From CAZCAC01 sp964496575 (GTDB taxonomy: Bacteria > Planctomycetota > UBA1135 > GCA-002686595), in NCBI GenBank assembly GCA_964496575.1, contig CAZCAC010000070.1, forward strand, positions 1 to 43,615: a stretch of DNA of 43,615 nt, written 5' to 3'. Position 1 is the stretch's first letter, and each line of letters opens with the position of its first letter. The notes beneath the pieces were generated by a model. It was not told the DNA's origin and did no database searches. It saw nothing but the letters and a program-made list of their open reading frames with translations. The position numbers and the translations under genes are program-made. This document shows, piece after piece, positions 8,608 to 17,326 of the stretch.

Positions 8608-8991
8608 ATGTCCCTCGACCGAAGAATCCTGATCGCCGACGACGACCGTGAAATCCGGTTGGGTATCGCCGATTTGCTGGGGTCGCTGGGGCTCGAGATC
8701 CTGCACGCGGCGACGGGGGTCGAGGCCCTGGCGCTGGTCCGCAGGGGCGGCCTCCACCTGGCCGTGCTCGACCACCAGATGCCCGGTCCCACCGGCCTCG
8801 AGATCCTGGAGGCGATCCGCGCCGAGGTGCTCGGGATCCCCGCGATCCTCTGCTCCGCGGACGCCGCCGGCGACGTCGGCATCCTCGCCCGCGCCGCGGG
8901 AGCCGCCGCCGTGCTCACCAAACCCGTCCAACCCGCCGTGCTGCGGCGGGAGGTCGTGCGCGTGCTCGAGGTCGGGCCGCACGAAAACTGA
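8608..8991 (+). CDS. receiver-domain-only response regulator
   Basis: The 127-residue protein is a single CheY-like receiver domain. It shows acidic residues 11-13 (IADDDRE), the phosphoacceptor Asp55 in AVLDHQMPGPTG, a Ser in the beta-4 switch position (LCSADA) and Lys105 in LTKPVQP. No output domain follows. No histidine kinase gene is adjacent, so the phosphodonor is unknown. It may act as a phosphate shuttle or protein-interaction switch. The ATG at 8608 begins exactly at the domain; an upstream in-frame start at 8470 would add a Pro/Gly-rich stretch with no family resemblance. groES follows 76 bp downstream. Confidence 0.88.
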   Translation: MSLDRRILIADDDREIRLGIADLLGSLGLEILHAATGVEALALVRRGGLHLAVLDHQMPGPTGLEILEAIRAEVLGIPAILCSADAAGDVGILARAAGAAAVLTKPVQPAVLRREVVRVLEVGPHEN

Positions 8992-9067
8992 AATCAACGG
9001 CCGCCGAGCGGCGGTCTCGTTCGAGAATCTCCACCTTCCCTACCACAGAAACAGAAGAAGAGAAGCC

Positions 9068-9397
9068 ATGGCTGCCAAGACCAAGACGGCTCCCCGTAAG
9101 AACAAAGTCGGCATCCGCCCCCTCGGCGAGCGCCTCCTCGTGCAACGCGTCGAACCGGAAGAGAAGACCGCCGGCGGCATCCTGCTCCCCGAGAGCGCCA
9201 AGGAGAAGCCCAAGGAGGGCGTGGTCATCGCTCTCGGCGAAGGTCGCCTCCTGGACAGCGGCGAGCGCGCCGAGTGGTCGGTCGCGGTCGGTGATCACGT
9301 GCTCTTCACCTCCTACGGTGGGACCGAGGTCAAGTACGCCGGTGAGGAGTACCTGATCATGGAAGAGCGCGACATTCTCGGCGTCATCGAGCGCTGA
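9068..9397 (+). CDS. groES: co-chaperonin GroES
   Basis: The 109-residue protein is a Hsp10 ring subunit. It has the core IRPLGERLLVQRVEPEEKT, the mobile loop segment TAGGILLPESAKEKPKEG, and a C-terminal YLIMEERDILGVIE. The first 13 residues (Ala/Lys/Thr-rich) extend beyond the usual start, but no internal ATG precedes the core. A purine-rich AGAAGAAGAGAAG precedes the ATG. A small hairpin (arms 9001-9005/9010-9014) lies in the 76-bp leader. I found no CIRCE (TTAGCACTC-N9-GAGTGCTAA) repeat upstream, so HrcA-type control is not supported here. It forms an operon with groEL, 46 bp downstream. Confidence 0.97.
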   Translation: MAAKTKTAPRKNKVGIRPLGERLLVQRVEPEEKTAGGILLPESAKEKPKEGVVIALGEGRLLDSGERAEWSVAVGDHVLFTSYGGTEVKYAGEEYLIMEERDILGVIER

Positions 9398-9443
9398 GCC
9401 GCCACTCGAGCGCGGTTCCAACGAAACAGCCAGGAGATTGACC

Positions 9444-11063
9444 ATGGCCAAACAAATCAGCTATGACGCCACGGCGCGCGAGCACATCAGGAACGGGGTG
9501 AGCCAGCTGGCCCGCGCCGTGAAGATCACGCTCGGCCCCCGTGGTCGCAACGTGATCATCGAGAAGTCCTTCGGCAGCCCCACCGTCACCAAGGACGGGG
9601 TCACCGTCAGCAAGGAGATCGACCTCGAGGATCCCTACGAGAACATGGGCGCCCAGCTGGTCAAGCAGGTCGCTTCGCAGACCAACGACCAGGCCGGTGA
9701 CGGGACCACGACGGCGACCGTCCTCGCCGAGGCGATCTTCCTCGAGGGCCTCAAGAACGTGACGGCCGGGGCGAACCCGGTTTCCCTCAAGCGCGGCATC
9801 GACGCCGCGGTCGAGGCGACCGTCACGTGCCTCGACAAGGCCTCCAAGAGGGTCAACACCAGCGAGGAGATCACCCAGGTCGGCGCCATCGCCGCCAACA
9901 ACGACCCCGAGATCGGCGGCATGATCGCTCAGGCGATGGAGCGCGTCGGCAAGGACGGCGTGATCACCGTCGAGGAAGGCAAGACGCTCGACACCGAGGT
10001 CGAGTGGGTCGAGGGGATGCAGTTCGACAAGGGCTTCCTGTCGCCGCACTTCATCTCCGATCCGCAAGCGATGGAGTGCGTGCTGGAGGATCCCTACATC
10101 CTCGTGCACGAGAAGAAGATCTCGTCGGTCCGCGACATGATCCCGCTCCTCGAGCAGATCGCGCAGAAGGCGAAGTCGATCCTGATCATCGCCGAGGACA
10201 TCGAAGGCGAAGCGCTGGCCACCCTGGTGGTCAACCGGCTGCGGGGTTCGTTCCCCTGCTGCGCGGTGAAGGCGCCCGGTTTCGGTGATCGCCGCAAGGC
10301 GATGATGGAGGACCTCGGCGTGCTCACCGGCGCGACCCCGGTCTTCGAGGCCACGGGTGGTTCGCTCGAGCACACCACGATCCAGGACCTCGGTCACGCC
10401 AAGAAGGTCATCATCTCCAAGGACGAGACTCTCATCATCGAAGGCGCCGGCGCCAAGAAGGCGATCACCGGTCGGATCGCTCAGATCAAGGCCGAGATCG
10501 AGAACACCAAGTCCGACTACGACAAGGAGAAGCTCCAGGAGCGTCTCGCCAAATTGTCGGGTGGTGTCGCCCAGATCAACGTGGGCGCCGCGACCGAAGC
10601 GGAGATGAAAGAGAAGAAGGCCCGCGTCGAGGATGCGCTGCACGCGACTCGCGCCGCGGTCGAAGAAGGGATCGTCGCCGGCGGTGGTACTGCGCTGCTG
10701 GACGCGATCAAGGCGGTCGAGAAGCTGGAGCTCTCCGGTGACGAGCGCGTGGGCGCGATGATCATCCGCCGGGCGCTGGAATCGCCGATGCGTCAGATCG
10801 CCACCAACGCCGGCCAGGACGGCTCGGTCGTGGTCCAGAACGTCCGTTCTTCGAAAGAGAAGAACCACGGCTACAACGCGGCGACGGATGCCTACGAGGA
10901 CCTGGTGGCCTCCGGCGTGATCGACCCCAAGAAGGTCGTCCGCGTCGCCTTGCAGAACGCCGCGTCGGTGGCGAGCCTGCTCTTGACCACCGATGCGCTG
11001 GTCAGTGAGCTGCCCGAAGAGGAGAGCGCGCCTGCGGGTGGTGGTCACGCCCACATGCACTAG
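9444..11063 (+). CDS. groEL: chaperonin GroEL
   Basis: The 539-residue Hsp60 subunit is complete. It begins MAKQISYDATAREHIRNGV, has the ATP-binding motif GRNVIIEKSFGSPTVTKDGV and the catalytic-loop signature NDQAGDGTTTATVLA, apical-domain helices, and the late signature AAVEEGIVAGGGTALL. A good ribosome site (CAGGAG) precedes the ATG at 9444. The tail is unusual: rather than GGM repeats it ends EEESAPAGGGHAHMH, with three histidines in the last five residues. It folds proteins with GroES in the cytoplasm. It is followed by a strong terminator. Confidence 0.98.
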   Translation: MAKQISYDATAREHIRNGVSQLARAVKITLGPRGRNVIIEKSFGSPTVTKDGVTVSKEIDLEDPYENMGAQLVKQVASQTNDQAGDGTTTATVLAEAIFLEGLKNVTAGANPVSLKRGIDAAVEATVTCLDKASKRVNTSEEITQVGAIAANNDPEIGGMIAQAMERVGKDGVITVEEGKTLDTEVEWVEGMQFDKGFLSPHFISDPQAMECVLEDPYILVHEKKISSVRDMIPLLEQIAQKAKSILIIAEDIEGEALATLVVNRLRGSFPCCAVKAPGFGDRRKAMMEDLGVLTGATPVFEATGGSLEHTTIQDLGHAKKVIISKDETLIIEGAGAKKAITGRIAQIKAEIENTKSDYDKEKLQERLAKLSGGVAQINVGAATEAEMKEKKARVEDALHATRAAVEEGIVAGGGTALLDAIKAVEKLELSGDERVGAMIIRRALESPMRQIATNAGQDGSVVVQNVRSSKEKNHGYNAATDAYEDLVASGVIDPKKVVRVALQNAASVASLLLTTDALVSELPEEESAPAGGGHAHMH

Positions 11064-11083
11064 TACTTGGCAGTCTTCTTTCG

Positions 11084-11114
11084 AGGAGCCGCCCGGCCTG
11101 GCCGGGCGGCTCCT
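11084..11114 (+). terminator. groEL terminator
   Basis: Perfect 15-bp complementary arms (11084-11098 and 11100-11114) form a very GC-rich hairpin 20 nt after the groEL stop. In practice the loop would open to about 5-7 nt. Only a short pyrimidine stretch follows. Confidence 0.8.
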
Positions 11115-11241
11115 TCCGATTTGGTGGCCGGCGGCGTTCGCCCCCGACGAGCACCCGGCCGCTCACTCTCCCGCGAGTCAACTCACCGCTCTCGCGTTCT
11201 TCCGGTACCCTGGATCTGACCGCCATACCGGGAGAACGCTC

Positions 11242-12417
11242 ATGCTCCTTCGAATCACTCCGATCCTCCTCTGCCTCGCGGGCCCGACCCTGGCCCAGGG
11301 CATCGACGTGGCCATCGTCGCGGCCGCGGACAGCAACACCGCCTCGTGCCACTTCGCCGATCCGCAGGCCAAGCTCCTCGGCACCGGTCTCTTCGACTCG
11401 GTGGACGTCATCAACGTCTACCACACCACGCCGAGTCTGGCTCAGCTCCAGAACTACGACGCCATCATCTGCTGGACCAACGTCACGCCGGCGGACTACG
11501 TCGCCTGGGGAGACGTGACGGCGGACTACGTCGACGCGGGGGGCGGCGTGGTCGTCACCGTGTTCGCGAACAGCACGACCACCACCGAACGCCGTCTCGG
11601 CGGAAGATGGGTCACGGGCGGCTACGAGGTCATCGTCTCGCAGGGAGGCAACCACAGTGGACCGGCCACTCTCGGTGCCGTGCACGACGCCACGCACCCG
11701 GTGATGGCCGGGGTCACCAGCTTCGATGGCGGAACCGGCGGCTACCGTCCTCTCTCCACGGCGCTCACCCCGGGGTCGACCCTGATCGCGGAGTGGAGCG
11801 ACGGCAAGGTGCTGGTCGCGGAGGGTGCCAGCTCCAGGCGGATCGACCTCGGCCTCTTTCCCTCGTCCTCCAACTGCTTTACCGGCGGCTGGGTCGCCTC
11901 GACCGACGGAGCTCGGCTGATGGCCAACGCGCTCCTCCACACCGCCGGCACCCCGGTCACCGCCTACTGCTTCTGCGACGGCACCGGCTCTGCCTCCCCT
12001 TGCGGCAACCAGGGCGCGGCCGGCAACGGCTGCGAGAACAGCGTCTCGACCGCCGGAGCCAACCTCACCGGCTTCGGCCAGGCCAGCGCCTCGGCGAGCA
12101 GCATGACGCTCTTCGGCACCAACCTGATTCCCGACGAGCCTGGCCTCTACTTCCAGGCGAACAACCTGGTCAACGGCGGACTGGGATCGGTCTGGAACGA
12201 CGGGCTGCGCTGCGCCGGGGGCGGACTGATCCGCCTGCAGCTCGTCTTCACCGACGGTTCCGGCAACTCCGCCACCAGCATAGACCTCGCCGTCAAGGGC
12301 GAGGTCTCGGCCGGCGATACCAGGCGCTACCAGATGTGGTACCGCGACCCGGTCGGCAGCCCCTGCGCGGCCTTCTCCAACACGTCGAACGGAATCGAGA
12401 TCACGTGGGGGCTGTGA
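11242..12417 (+). CDS. secreted amidotransferase-like-fold protein with WYRDP C-terminal module
   Basis: The 391-residue protein has a signal peptide (MLLRITPILLCLAGPTLAQ). Residues about 20-235 look like a class I glutamine-amidotransferase-like or ThuA-like alpha/beta fold: DVAIVAAAD, LQNYDAIICWTNV, YVDAGGGVVVTVFA, HPVMAGV. No catalytic Cys-His pair can be assigned. The last about 150 residues are a separate module starting YCFCDGTGSASPCGNQG and containing GLYFQANN, DGLRCAGGGLIRL, YQMWYRDPVGSPC and NTSNGIEITWGL. Its equivalents occur in the proteins at 12445, 37130 and 41999 and in a fragment at 39184. Probably exported to the surface or medium. The ATG at 11242 is the only one ahead of the signal peptide. 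Substrate is unknown. Confidence 0.75.
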   Translation: MLLRITPILLCLAGPTLAQGIDVAIVAAADSNTASCHFADPQAKLLGTGLFDSVDVINVYHTTPSLAQLQNYDAIICWTNVTPADYVAWGDVTADYVDAGGGVVVTVFANSTTTTERRLGGRWVTGGYEVIVSQGGNHSGPATLGAVHDATHPVMAGVTSFDGGTGGYRPLSTALTPGSTLIAEWSDGKVLVAEGASSRRIDLGLFPSSSNCFTGGWVASTDGARLMANALLHTAGTPVTAYCFCDGTGSASPCGNQGAAGNGCENSVSTAGANLTGFGQASASASSMTLFGTNLIPDEPGLYFQANNLVNGGLGSVWNDGLRCAGGGLIRLQLVFTDGSGNSATSIDLAVKGEVSAGDTRRYQMWYRDPVGSPCAAFSNTSNGIEITWGL

Positions 12418-12447
12418 GGAAGCTGCTGGCTGATAGCTTCTTCCTCA
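12415..12447. terminator. bidirectional terminator between convergent genes
   Basis: TGAGGAAG (12415-12422) pairs with CTTCCTCA (12440-12447), with partly paired bases between. The two ends of the hairpin are the TGA stop codons of the two converging genes, so one structure serves both strands. Confidence 0.55.
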
Positions 12448-15400
12448 CGGACAGAAGCCGACCTGCAGTCCGTCGGACAGGTTGAACCCGGCGCCTCCAC
12501 CGGCCGGGTCGCGGTACCAGTACTGGAAGTACCAGGTGGAGCCCGCGGCGAGCTCGCCGGCGCCTCCGGAGGTGGGCGGGGCATCGAAGTCGACCCACCG
12601 GTCGGCGTGCCCCGCGCCGTCCGCGATGACCGCGGGCGCGAGCCGGAACAGGCCGGAGCCGCCGCCGGCGATGCAGAGCAGTCCGTTCCCGAAGGGCAAC
12701 TCCGTCTGGCTCGCGCCGTAGAAGAAGAGCCCGAACTGGCCGGGTACGGCGCCGTCGACGGTGAGGGTGAACTCGGCGCTGGCGATCGAGGCGCTCCCGC
12801 TCATCCCGATCACCGCACCCGGGCCGGCGGAGTTCGCCGAGCTCGTGCAGAAGCTCGACACCTGGCACCCCTTCAGGCCGAGGATCCAGAAGAGTCCCTG
12901 CTCGATTCCCTCGCCGCTGTGGAAGGGTGCTCCGACACCGATGTCGATCCGGCCATCGCCGTCGTGGTCGCCGAGCCCGGCCACCGAGTACCCGAACCAG
13001 CCGTCGGGCAGGAGCTCCCCTTCGAAGCCGCCGTCGGTGCTGCTGATCAGCCGGCCGTCCTTGACCGTCCCGTCGCTGTCGAGGAAGAGCAGCCACGCCC
13101 CGCCTTCGTTGCCGCCGCCTCCGACCGGTCCGGAGAGACCCACCACCAGGTCCGACAGGCCGTCGCCGTCGAGGTCGCCCGCCGAGGCGAGATCGATGCC
13201 CAGGAACGAGTTGTCGGGCAGCGGGCCGGGAAAGTCCCCTTCGGTCCCGCTGATCTTCTGCTCCCCCTTCACCGTGCCGTCGGCCTCGAGGAAGATCACC
13301 CAGATCGCGCCCTTCTCGTTCCCTCCCTCGTCGTCGTGATCGGCGCCGCTGGCGATGTCGGGGATCCCGTCGCCGTCGAGGTCACCCAGCCCCGTGACCG
13401 ACACGCCGATCGTATCCTCGTTCGAGAGGATCCCGCCGAAGCCCCCCGCCGTCTGGCTGATCTTCTGCTCGGCGCGAACCGTGCCGTCGGGGTCGAGGAA
13501 GAGGATCCACAGCGCGCCGCGATTCAGGCCGCCGTCGTCGTCCCACATCGAGCCGACGACCAGCTCGTCGAGGCCGTCCCCGTCGAGGTCGCCGACCCGG
13601 TCGAGGCTGTAGCCGAAGCCGTCCCCGTTGCGCAGCGGCCCCACGAGCCCACCGGTGGTCGAGCTGATCTTCTGCTCCGCCTTGACCGTGCCGTCGGTAT
13701 TCAGGAAGAGGATCCACACGGCGCCGCGTCCGCTGCCGCCGTCGTCGTCGAGCCACGCCCCCACGGCGAGATCGGCGACACCGTCCCCGTCGAGGTCCCC
13801 CGGCGAGGCGGCGGAGATCCCGAAGGCGTCGTTGGCCGAAAGAGCTCCGGCGAAGCCGCCCGCGGCGGCGCTGATCTTCTGCTCCGCCACCACGTTCCCC
13901 TCGGCTCCGAAGAAGAGGATCCAGACCGCCCCGGCGTTGAGCATGCCGTCGTCGTCGCGCATCGCCCCCACCGCGAGGTCGTCGTGTCCGTTCCCGTCGA
14001 GGTCCCCCAGCGAGGCGATGGCGACGCCGAACGAGTCCTTCGCGTCGAGCGCTCCGCCGAAACCTCCCGAGCTCTCACCGAAGAGCCGCTCGGTGACCAC
14101 CCAGTCCTCGAGCGCCTCGAAGCGCACCTCGCGCACCACCGGCGACCGAGTCGAGTCGGCCGTCCCCAGCTGCACGCGGTACTGGACGTAGCGCGCGAGG
14201 TCCCCGATCACACCAGGCGTGGTGATGTAAGGGGACCAGGCTCCGAGGTCGTTCGGGTCGTCGGAGCTGCGCACGGCGAGGTGGAGCGCGGTCCCGGTCG
14301 GAACGGTCGCGTCCCAATCGAGCCGCGCCGAGGGCATCCCGGCGACGGTGTCGAGCACGGAGCTCTCCAGGTTCCCCGAGGGCTCGAACCCGGTCACCTC
14401 CCACCAGCGAAAGCGGCCGTTCGTCGAGTACGACGAGGAGACGACGTCGAGATCTCCGTCCCCGTCGAGGTCCGCCGCGCCGACCTCGATCGGCATGGCG
14501 AAGTTCCCGACGACGGTCCGGCGCACCCAGTCGATCGGCGAGCCACCACCGTTCTCGTACCAGATCACGTCATTGTCCATGAAGGCCGCGACCAGGACGT
14601 CGAGGCGCCCGTCGCCGTTCACGTCGGCGACCTGCACGTGGTGACCACCCACGACGTTCCCGTCGATCACCTGCTCGTCCCAGCCGATCGGATCCCCGCC
14701 GTCGTTGCGCCACCAGGTCACCTCGTTGTTCCAGCAGGTGCCGACGACGTCCAGGTCACCGTCCTCATCGAGGTCGGCGAGCTTCACGGAGCGCCCGCCG
14801 TCGAAGCCGGAACGGATCGGGAACTTCGTCCAGACGATCGGGTCTCCTCCGTCGTTGCGCCACCAGGCGACCTCGTCGGCGGTGCCCGCGGTCGCGACCG
14901 TATCGATGTCGCCGTCGCCGTCGATGTCCCCCGCCTCGACGCAGTGCGCGCCGGCGAAGAAGCCGTTGATGACGTCGCGCTCCCAGACGATCGGAGCGCC
15001 CCCCGCGTTCCTCCACCAGGCGATGCGATTGGCGTTCCACGACGGCGCCAGCACATCGGGGCGGCCGTCGAGATCGATGTCCGCCACGGAGATCTCGAAG
15101 CAGGAGGTCCACTGCGGATCGATGACCTCCTTGGTCCAGGCGATCGGAGTCCCGCCGCCGTTCCGGTACCAGACCAGGTCGTTCGTCGGATTCTGAGCGG
15201 CGACGACCACGTCGAGGCGCCCGTCGAGGTCGAGATCGCCCGTGTAGAGGCCGTTCGCGCCGGGCAGGGCCGGGTCGATCTCCTCCTCGGTCCAGGCCGG
15301 CGGGCTTCCGCCGTCGTTCCTCCACCAGAGCACCTCACCACCCGCCTCGACCGCTCCGACGACGTCGGTGTCACCGTCTCCGTCGAGATCGACCGCGCGC

Positions 15401-15648
15401 ACGCCGAACGCGACCTGAGCGAGGCCGATCAGGTGCCCCGGAGGGCTCGGCAGCCGCTCCGAGCGCAGCGCGAGCTGCCCCGACACCGAGCGCCACGACA
15501 CCCGGGCGGCCTGGTCGAAGGTCTCCTCCCAGACCTCCACCGCCCCGGGAGGGCCTTCCCCACCGGACCAGTCGGTCTGGGTCTGTTGCTGGGCGTTCGC
15601 CGTCGCACCGAGAATCGCGAGAGGGAAGAGCGCGAGTGAGTTTTGCAT
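12445..15648 (-). CDS. secreted double beta-propeller FG-GAP/VCBS protein with WYRDP C-terminal module
   Basis: The 1067-residue protein starts MQNSLALFPLAILGATANAQ, a signal peptide. Seven VCBS-type repeats follow, each with a DLDGDGDxDVV calcium-binding loop and a VAWWRNDGGxPI turn. A middle domain of about 130 residues comes next. Six integrin-like FG-GAP repeats then follow (GDLDGDGxxDLxVGA ... GAVWILFL ... EQKIS). The C-terminal about 140 residues are the module shared with neighbours, here with PFGNGLLCIAGGG and YFQYWYRDPAGGG, ending LQVGFCP. The two repeat sets suggest two propellers in one chain. Such proteins are exported and usually bind calcium; ligand unknown. A frame open 180 codons further upstream lacks the signal peptide at its start, so 15648 is preferred. 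Confidence 0.85.
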   Translation of the reverse strand: MQNSLALFPLAILGATANAQQQTQTDWSGGEGPPGAVEVWEETFDQAARVSWRSVSGQLALRSERLPSPPGHLIGLAQVAFGVRAVDLDGDGDTDVVGAVEAGGEVLWWRNDGGSPPAWTEEEIDPALPGANGLYTGDLDLDGRLDVVVAAQNPTNDLVWYRNGGGTPIAWTKEVIDPQWTSCFEISVADIDLDGRPDVLAPSWNANRIAWWRNAGGAPIVWERDVINGFFAGAHCVEAGDIDGDGDIDTVATAGTADEVAWWRNDGGDPIVWTKFPIRSGFDGGRSVKLADLDEDGDLDVVGTCWNNEVTWWRNDGGDPIGWDEQVIDGNVVGGHHVQVADVNGDGRLDVLVAAFMDNDVIWYENGGGSPIDWVRRTVVGNFAMPIEVGAADLDGDGDLDVVSSSYSTNGRFRWWEVTGFEPSGNLESSVLDTVAGMPSARLDWDATVPTGTALHLAVRSSDDPNDLGAWSPYITTPGVIGDLARYVQYRVQLGTADSTRSPVVREVRFEALEDWVVTERLFGESSGGFGGALDAKDSFGVAIASLGDLDGNGHDDLAVGAMRDDDGMLNAGAVWILFFGAEGNVVAEQKISAAAGGFAGALSANDAFGISAASPGDLDGDGVADLAVGAWLDDDGGSGRGAVWILFLNTDGTVKAEQKISSTTGGLVGPLRNGDGFGYSLDRVGDLDGDGLDELVVGSMWDDDGGLNRGALWILFLDPDGTVRAEQKISQTAGGFGGILSNEDTIGVSVTGLGDLDGDGIPDIASGADHDDEGGNEKGAIWVIFLEADGTVKGEQKISGTEGDFPGPLPDNSFLGIDLASAGDLDGDGLSDLVVGLSGPVGGGGNEGGAWLLFLDSDGTVKDGRLISSTDGGFEGELLPDGWFGYSVAGLGDHDGDGRIDIGVGAPFHSGEGIEQGLFWILGLKGCQVSSFCTSSANSAGPGAVIGMSGSASIASAEFTLTVDGAVPGQFGLFFYGASQTELPFGNGLLCIAGGGSGLFRLAPAVIADGAGHADRWVDFDAPPTSGGAGELAAGSTWYFQYWYRDPAGGGAGFNLSDGLQVGFCP

Positions 15649-15873
15649 TGTTTGTGGTTCCTCTGCCATGCGGGACCGGGGGGAGAGACGGCCGGATCGT
15701 GCCCCGGATCGGCCCGAACGGCCTGAGGGAGCGATACCGGAAAGGTGTAGGTTTCCTCGCGAGGGACCGACTCGCCGGAGAACCCCGATGGAGAGACCGC
15801 AATGGGGGCGTGCGTCATCGCACTGTGCCCGACCGTCACCTACACTGCCCGCCCCCACCTCGAAAGGAACCCA

Positions 15874-17265
15874 ATGAGAATCACCACCTGTGGCGCCGCC
15901 GGCGAGGTCACCGGCTCCAGCTACCTGCTCGAGACGGAGCGGGCCAAGGTCCTGGTCGACTACGGCATGTTCCAGGGGAGCGACCTGGCTTCCGACCAGA
16001 ACCGCGCCCCTCTGCCCGTGGAGAGCAGCCTGCTCGACTGCGTCGTCCTCACCCACGCCCACCTCGACCACGCCGGGCGCGTGCCGCTCCTGGCCAAAAA
16101 CGGCTTCGGCGGGCAGGTCCACGGCACGTTGCCCACGCTGGACACCGCCGAGATCCTGCTCGAGGACTCCGCCCACATCCAGTCGCACACGCTGCGCTAC
16201 ATCAACAAGCGCCGGCGGCGGCGCGGGCAGGAGCTGATCGAGCCCCTCTACACCAAGGAGGATGTCGACGCGATCTTCCAGGCCTTCTCACCGGTTCCCT
16301 ACGACGACCCGACCGAGGTCGCGCCGGGAATCTCGCTGCGCTACTACGAGGCGGGGCACATCATCGGCTCGGCGAGCGTGGAATTGACCGTCGAGGAGGG
16401 CGGCGAGAAGAAGGTGCTGCTCTTCTCCGGCGACATCGGCTACTGGGACCGACCGATCCTCAAGGACCCCGCGCCCCCCGATCGGGCGGACGTCGTCTTC
16501 GTGGAGTCGACCTACGGCGGCCGCGAGCACCGCGGCCTCGACGAGACGGTGGCGGAGTTCCGGGCGATCCTGAAGGAGGCGTACGACGAGCGGCACAAGA
16601 TCTTGATGCCGGTCTTCGCCGTCGGTCGCACGCAGCAGATCTTCTACCACCTGGCCGCCGCGTTCCGCTCCGGCGCCCTGCCCAAGTTCCCCGTCTTCCT
16701 CGACAGCCCGCTGGCGATGAAGGCGACCGAGCTGTACATGCGGCACCGCTGCATCTACGACGAGGAGATGGCCGACCTGCGCCTGCGCCAGCAGTTCAAG
16801 AGGGACCTCTCGACTCTGCAGTACTCGCAGACCCCCGACGACTCGCGCTCGCTGAACGACATGAGCGGCCCGATGCTGATCATGGCCGGCGCGGGGATGT
16901 GCAACGGCGGGCGAATCCTGCACCACCTCAAGCACAACCTGGAGAGCCCGCGCACGGCGGTGGTCATCGTCGGCTACCAGGCGCCGAACACCACCGGCGG
17001 GCGGCTGGTCCGCGGCGCGGAGATGGTGCGCATCCTCGGCCAGGAGGTCGAGGTGCGGGCGAAGATCCACACCCTCGGCGGCTTCTCGGCGCACGCCGGG
17101 CACTCCAGCCTGATGCGCTGGCTGGGGATCATGGCGCCCTCGCAGCCGCGCCTGGTGGTGATGCACGGCGAGCCCGACTCGCGCGAGGCGCTCGGGAAGG
17201 CGGCGCAGGCGGAGTACGGGCTCACCCCCGAGTACCCGGAGCTGGGGGAGAGCCTGGATATCTGA
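15874..17265 (+). CDS. beta-CASP metallo-beta-lactamase fold RNase-like protein
   Basis: The 463-residue protein has the MBL zinc motif LTHAHLDHAGR (His61, His63, Asp65, His66), the AGHIIGSASV histidine, LFSGDIGYWDRPIL, and the beta-CASP motifs: VESTYGGREH, MPVFAVGRTQQIFYHL, and C-terminal GFSAHAGH and VVMHGEPDSR. This combination is that of the YSH1/CPSF73-like bacterial and archaeal group of RNases, which cleave RNA endo- and sometimes exonucleolytically. No KH or RNase J C-terminal domain is present. The ATG at 15874 has GAAAGGA about 6 nt upstream. It is divergent from the double-propeller gene, with 225 bp between. Confidence 0.9.
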   Translation: MRITTCGAAGEVTGSSYLLETERAKVLVDYGMFQGSDLASDQNRAPLPVESSLLDCVVLTHAHLDHAGRVPLLAKNGFGGQVHGTLPTLDTAEILLEDSAHIQSHTLRYINKRRRRRGQELIEPLYTKEDVDAIFQAFSPVPYDDPTEVAPGISLRYYEAGHIIGSASVELTVEEGGEKKVLLFSGDIGYWDRPILKDPAPPDRADVVFVESTYGGREHRGLDETVAEFRAILKEAYDERHKILMPVFAVGRTQQIFYHLAAAFRSGALPKFPVFLDSPLAMKATELYMRHRCIYDEEMADLRLRQQFKRDLSTLQYSQTPDDSRSLNDMSGPMLIMAGAGMCNGGRILHHLKHNLESPRTAVVIVGYQAPNTTGGRLVRGAEMVRILGQEVEVRAKIHTLGGFSAHAGHSSLMRWLGIMAPSQPRLVVMHGEPDSREALGKAAQAEYGLTPEYPELGESLDI

Positions 17266-17274
17266 CCGGGGTGC

Positions 17275-17286
17275 TTTCTCGAGAAA
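17275..17286. promoter_or_regulatory. 12-bp perfect palindrome upstream of the sigma-fusion gene
   Basis: TTTCTCGAGAAA is a perfect dyad 40 bp upstream of the sigma-fusion start and 9 bp after the nuclease stop. The position would suit an operator, but a chance palindrome cannot be excluded. Confidence 0.25.
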
Positions 17287-17326
17287 CCCTGTCACATCCC
17301 TCCCCACCGGGTTCACCATCCATGGA

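Noticed and set aside
8991..9067. CIRCE operator upstream of groES
   Set aside because: No TTAGCACTC/GAGTGCTAA dyad is present; only a small unrelated hairpin.
12607..15639. 1010-codon open frame antisense to the double-propeller gene
   Set aside because: The minus strand has a signal peptide, regular repeats and the shared module; the plus frame only mirrors the repeats.
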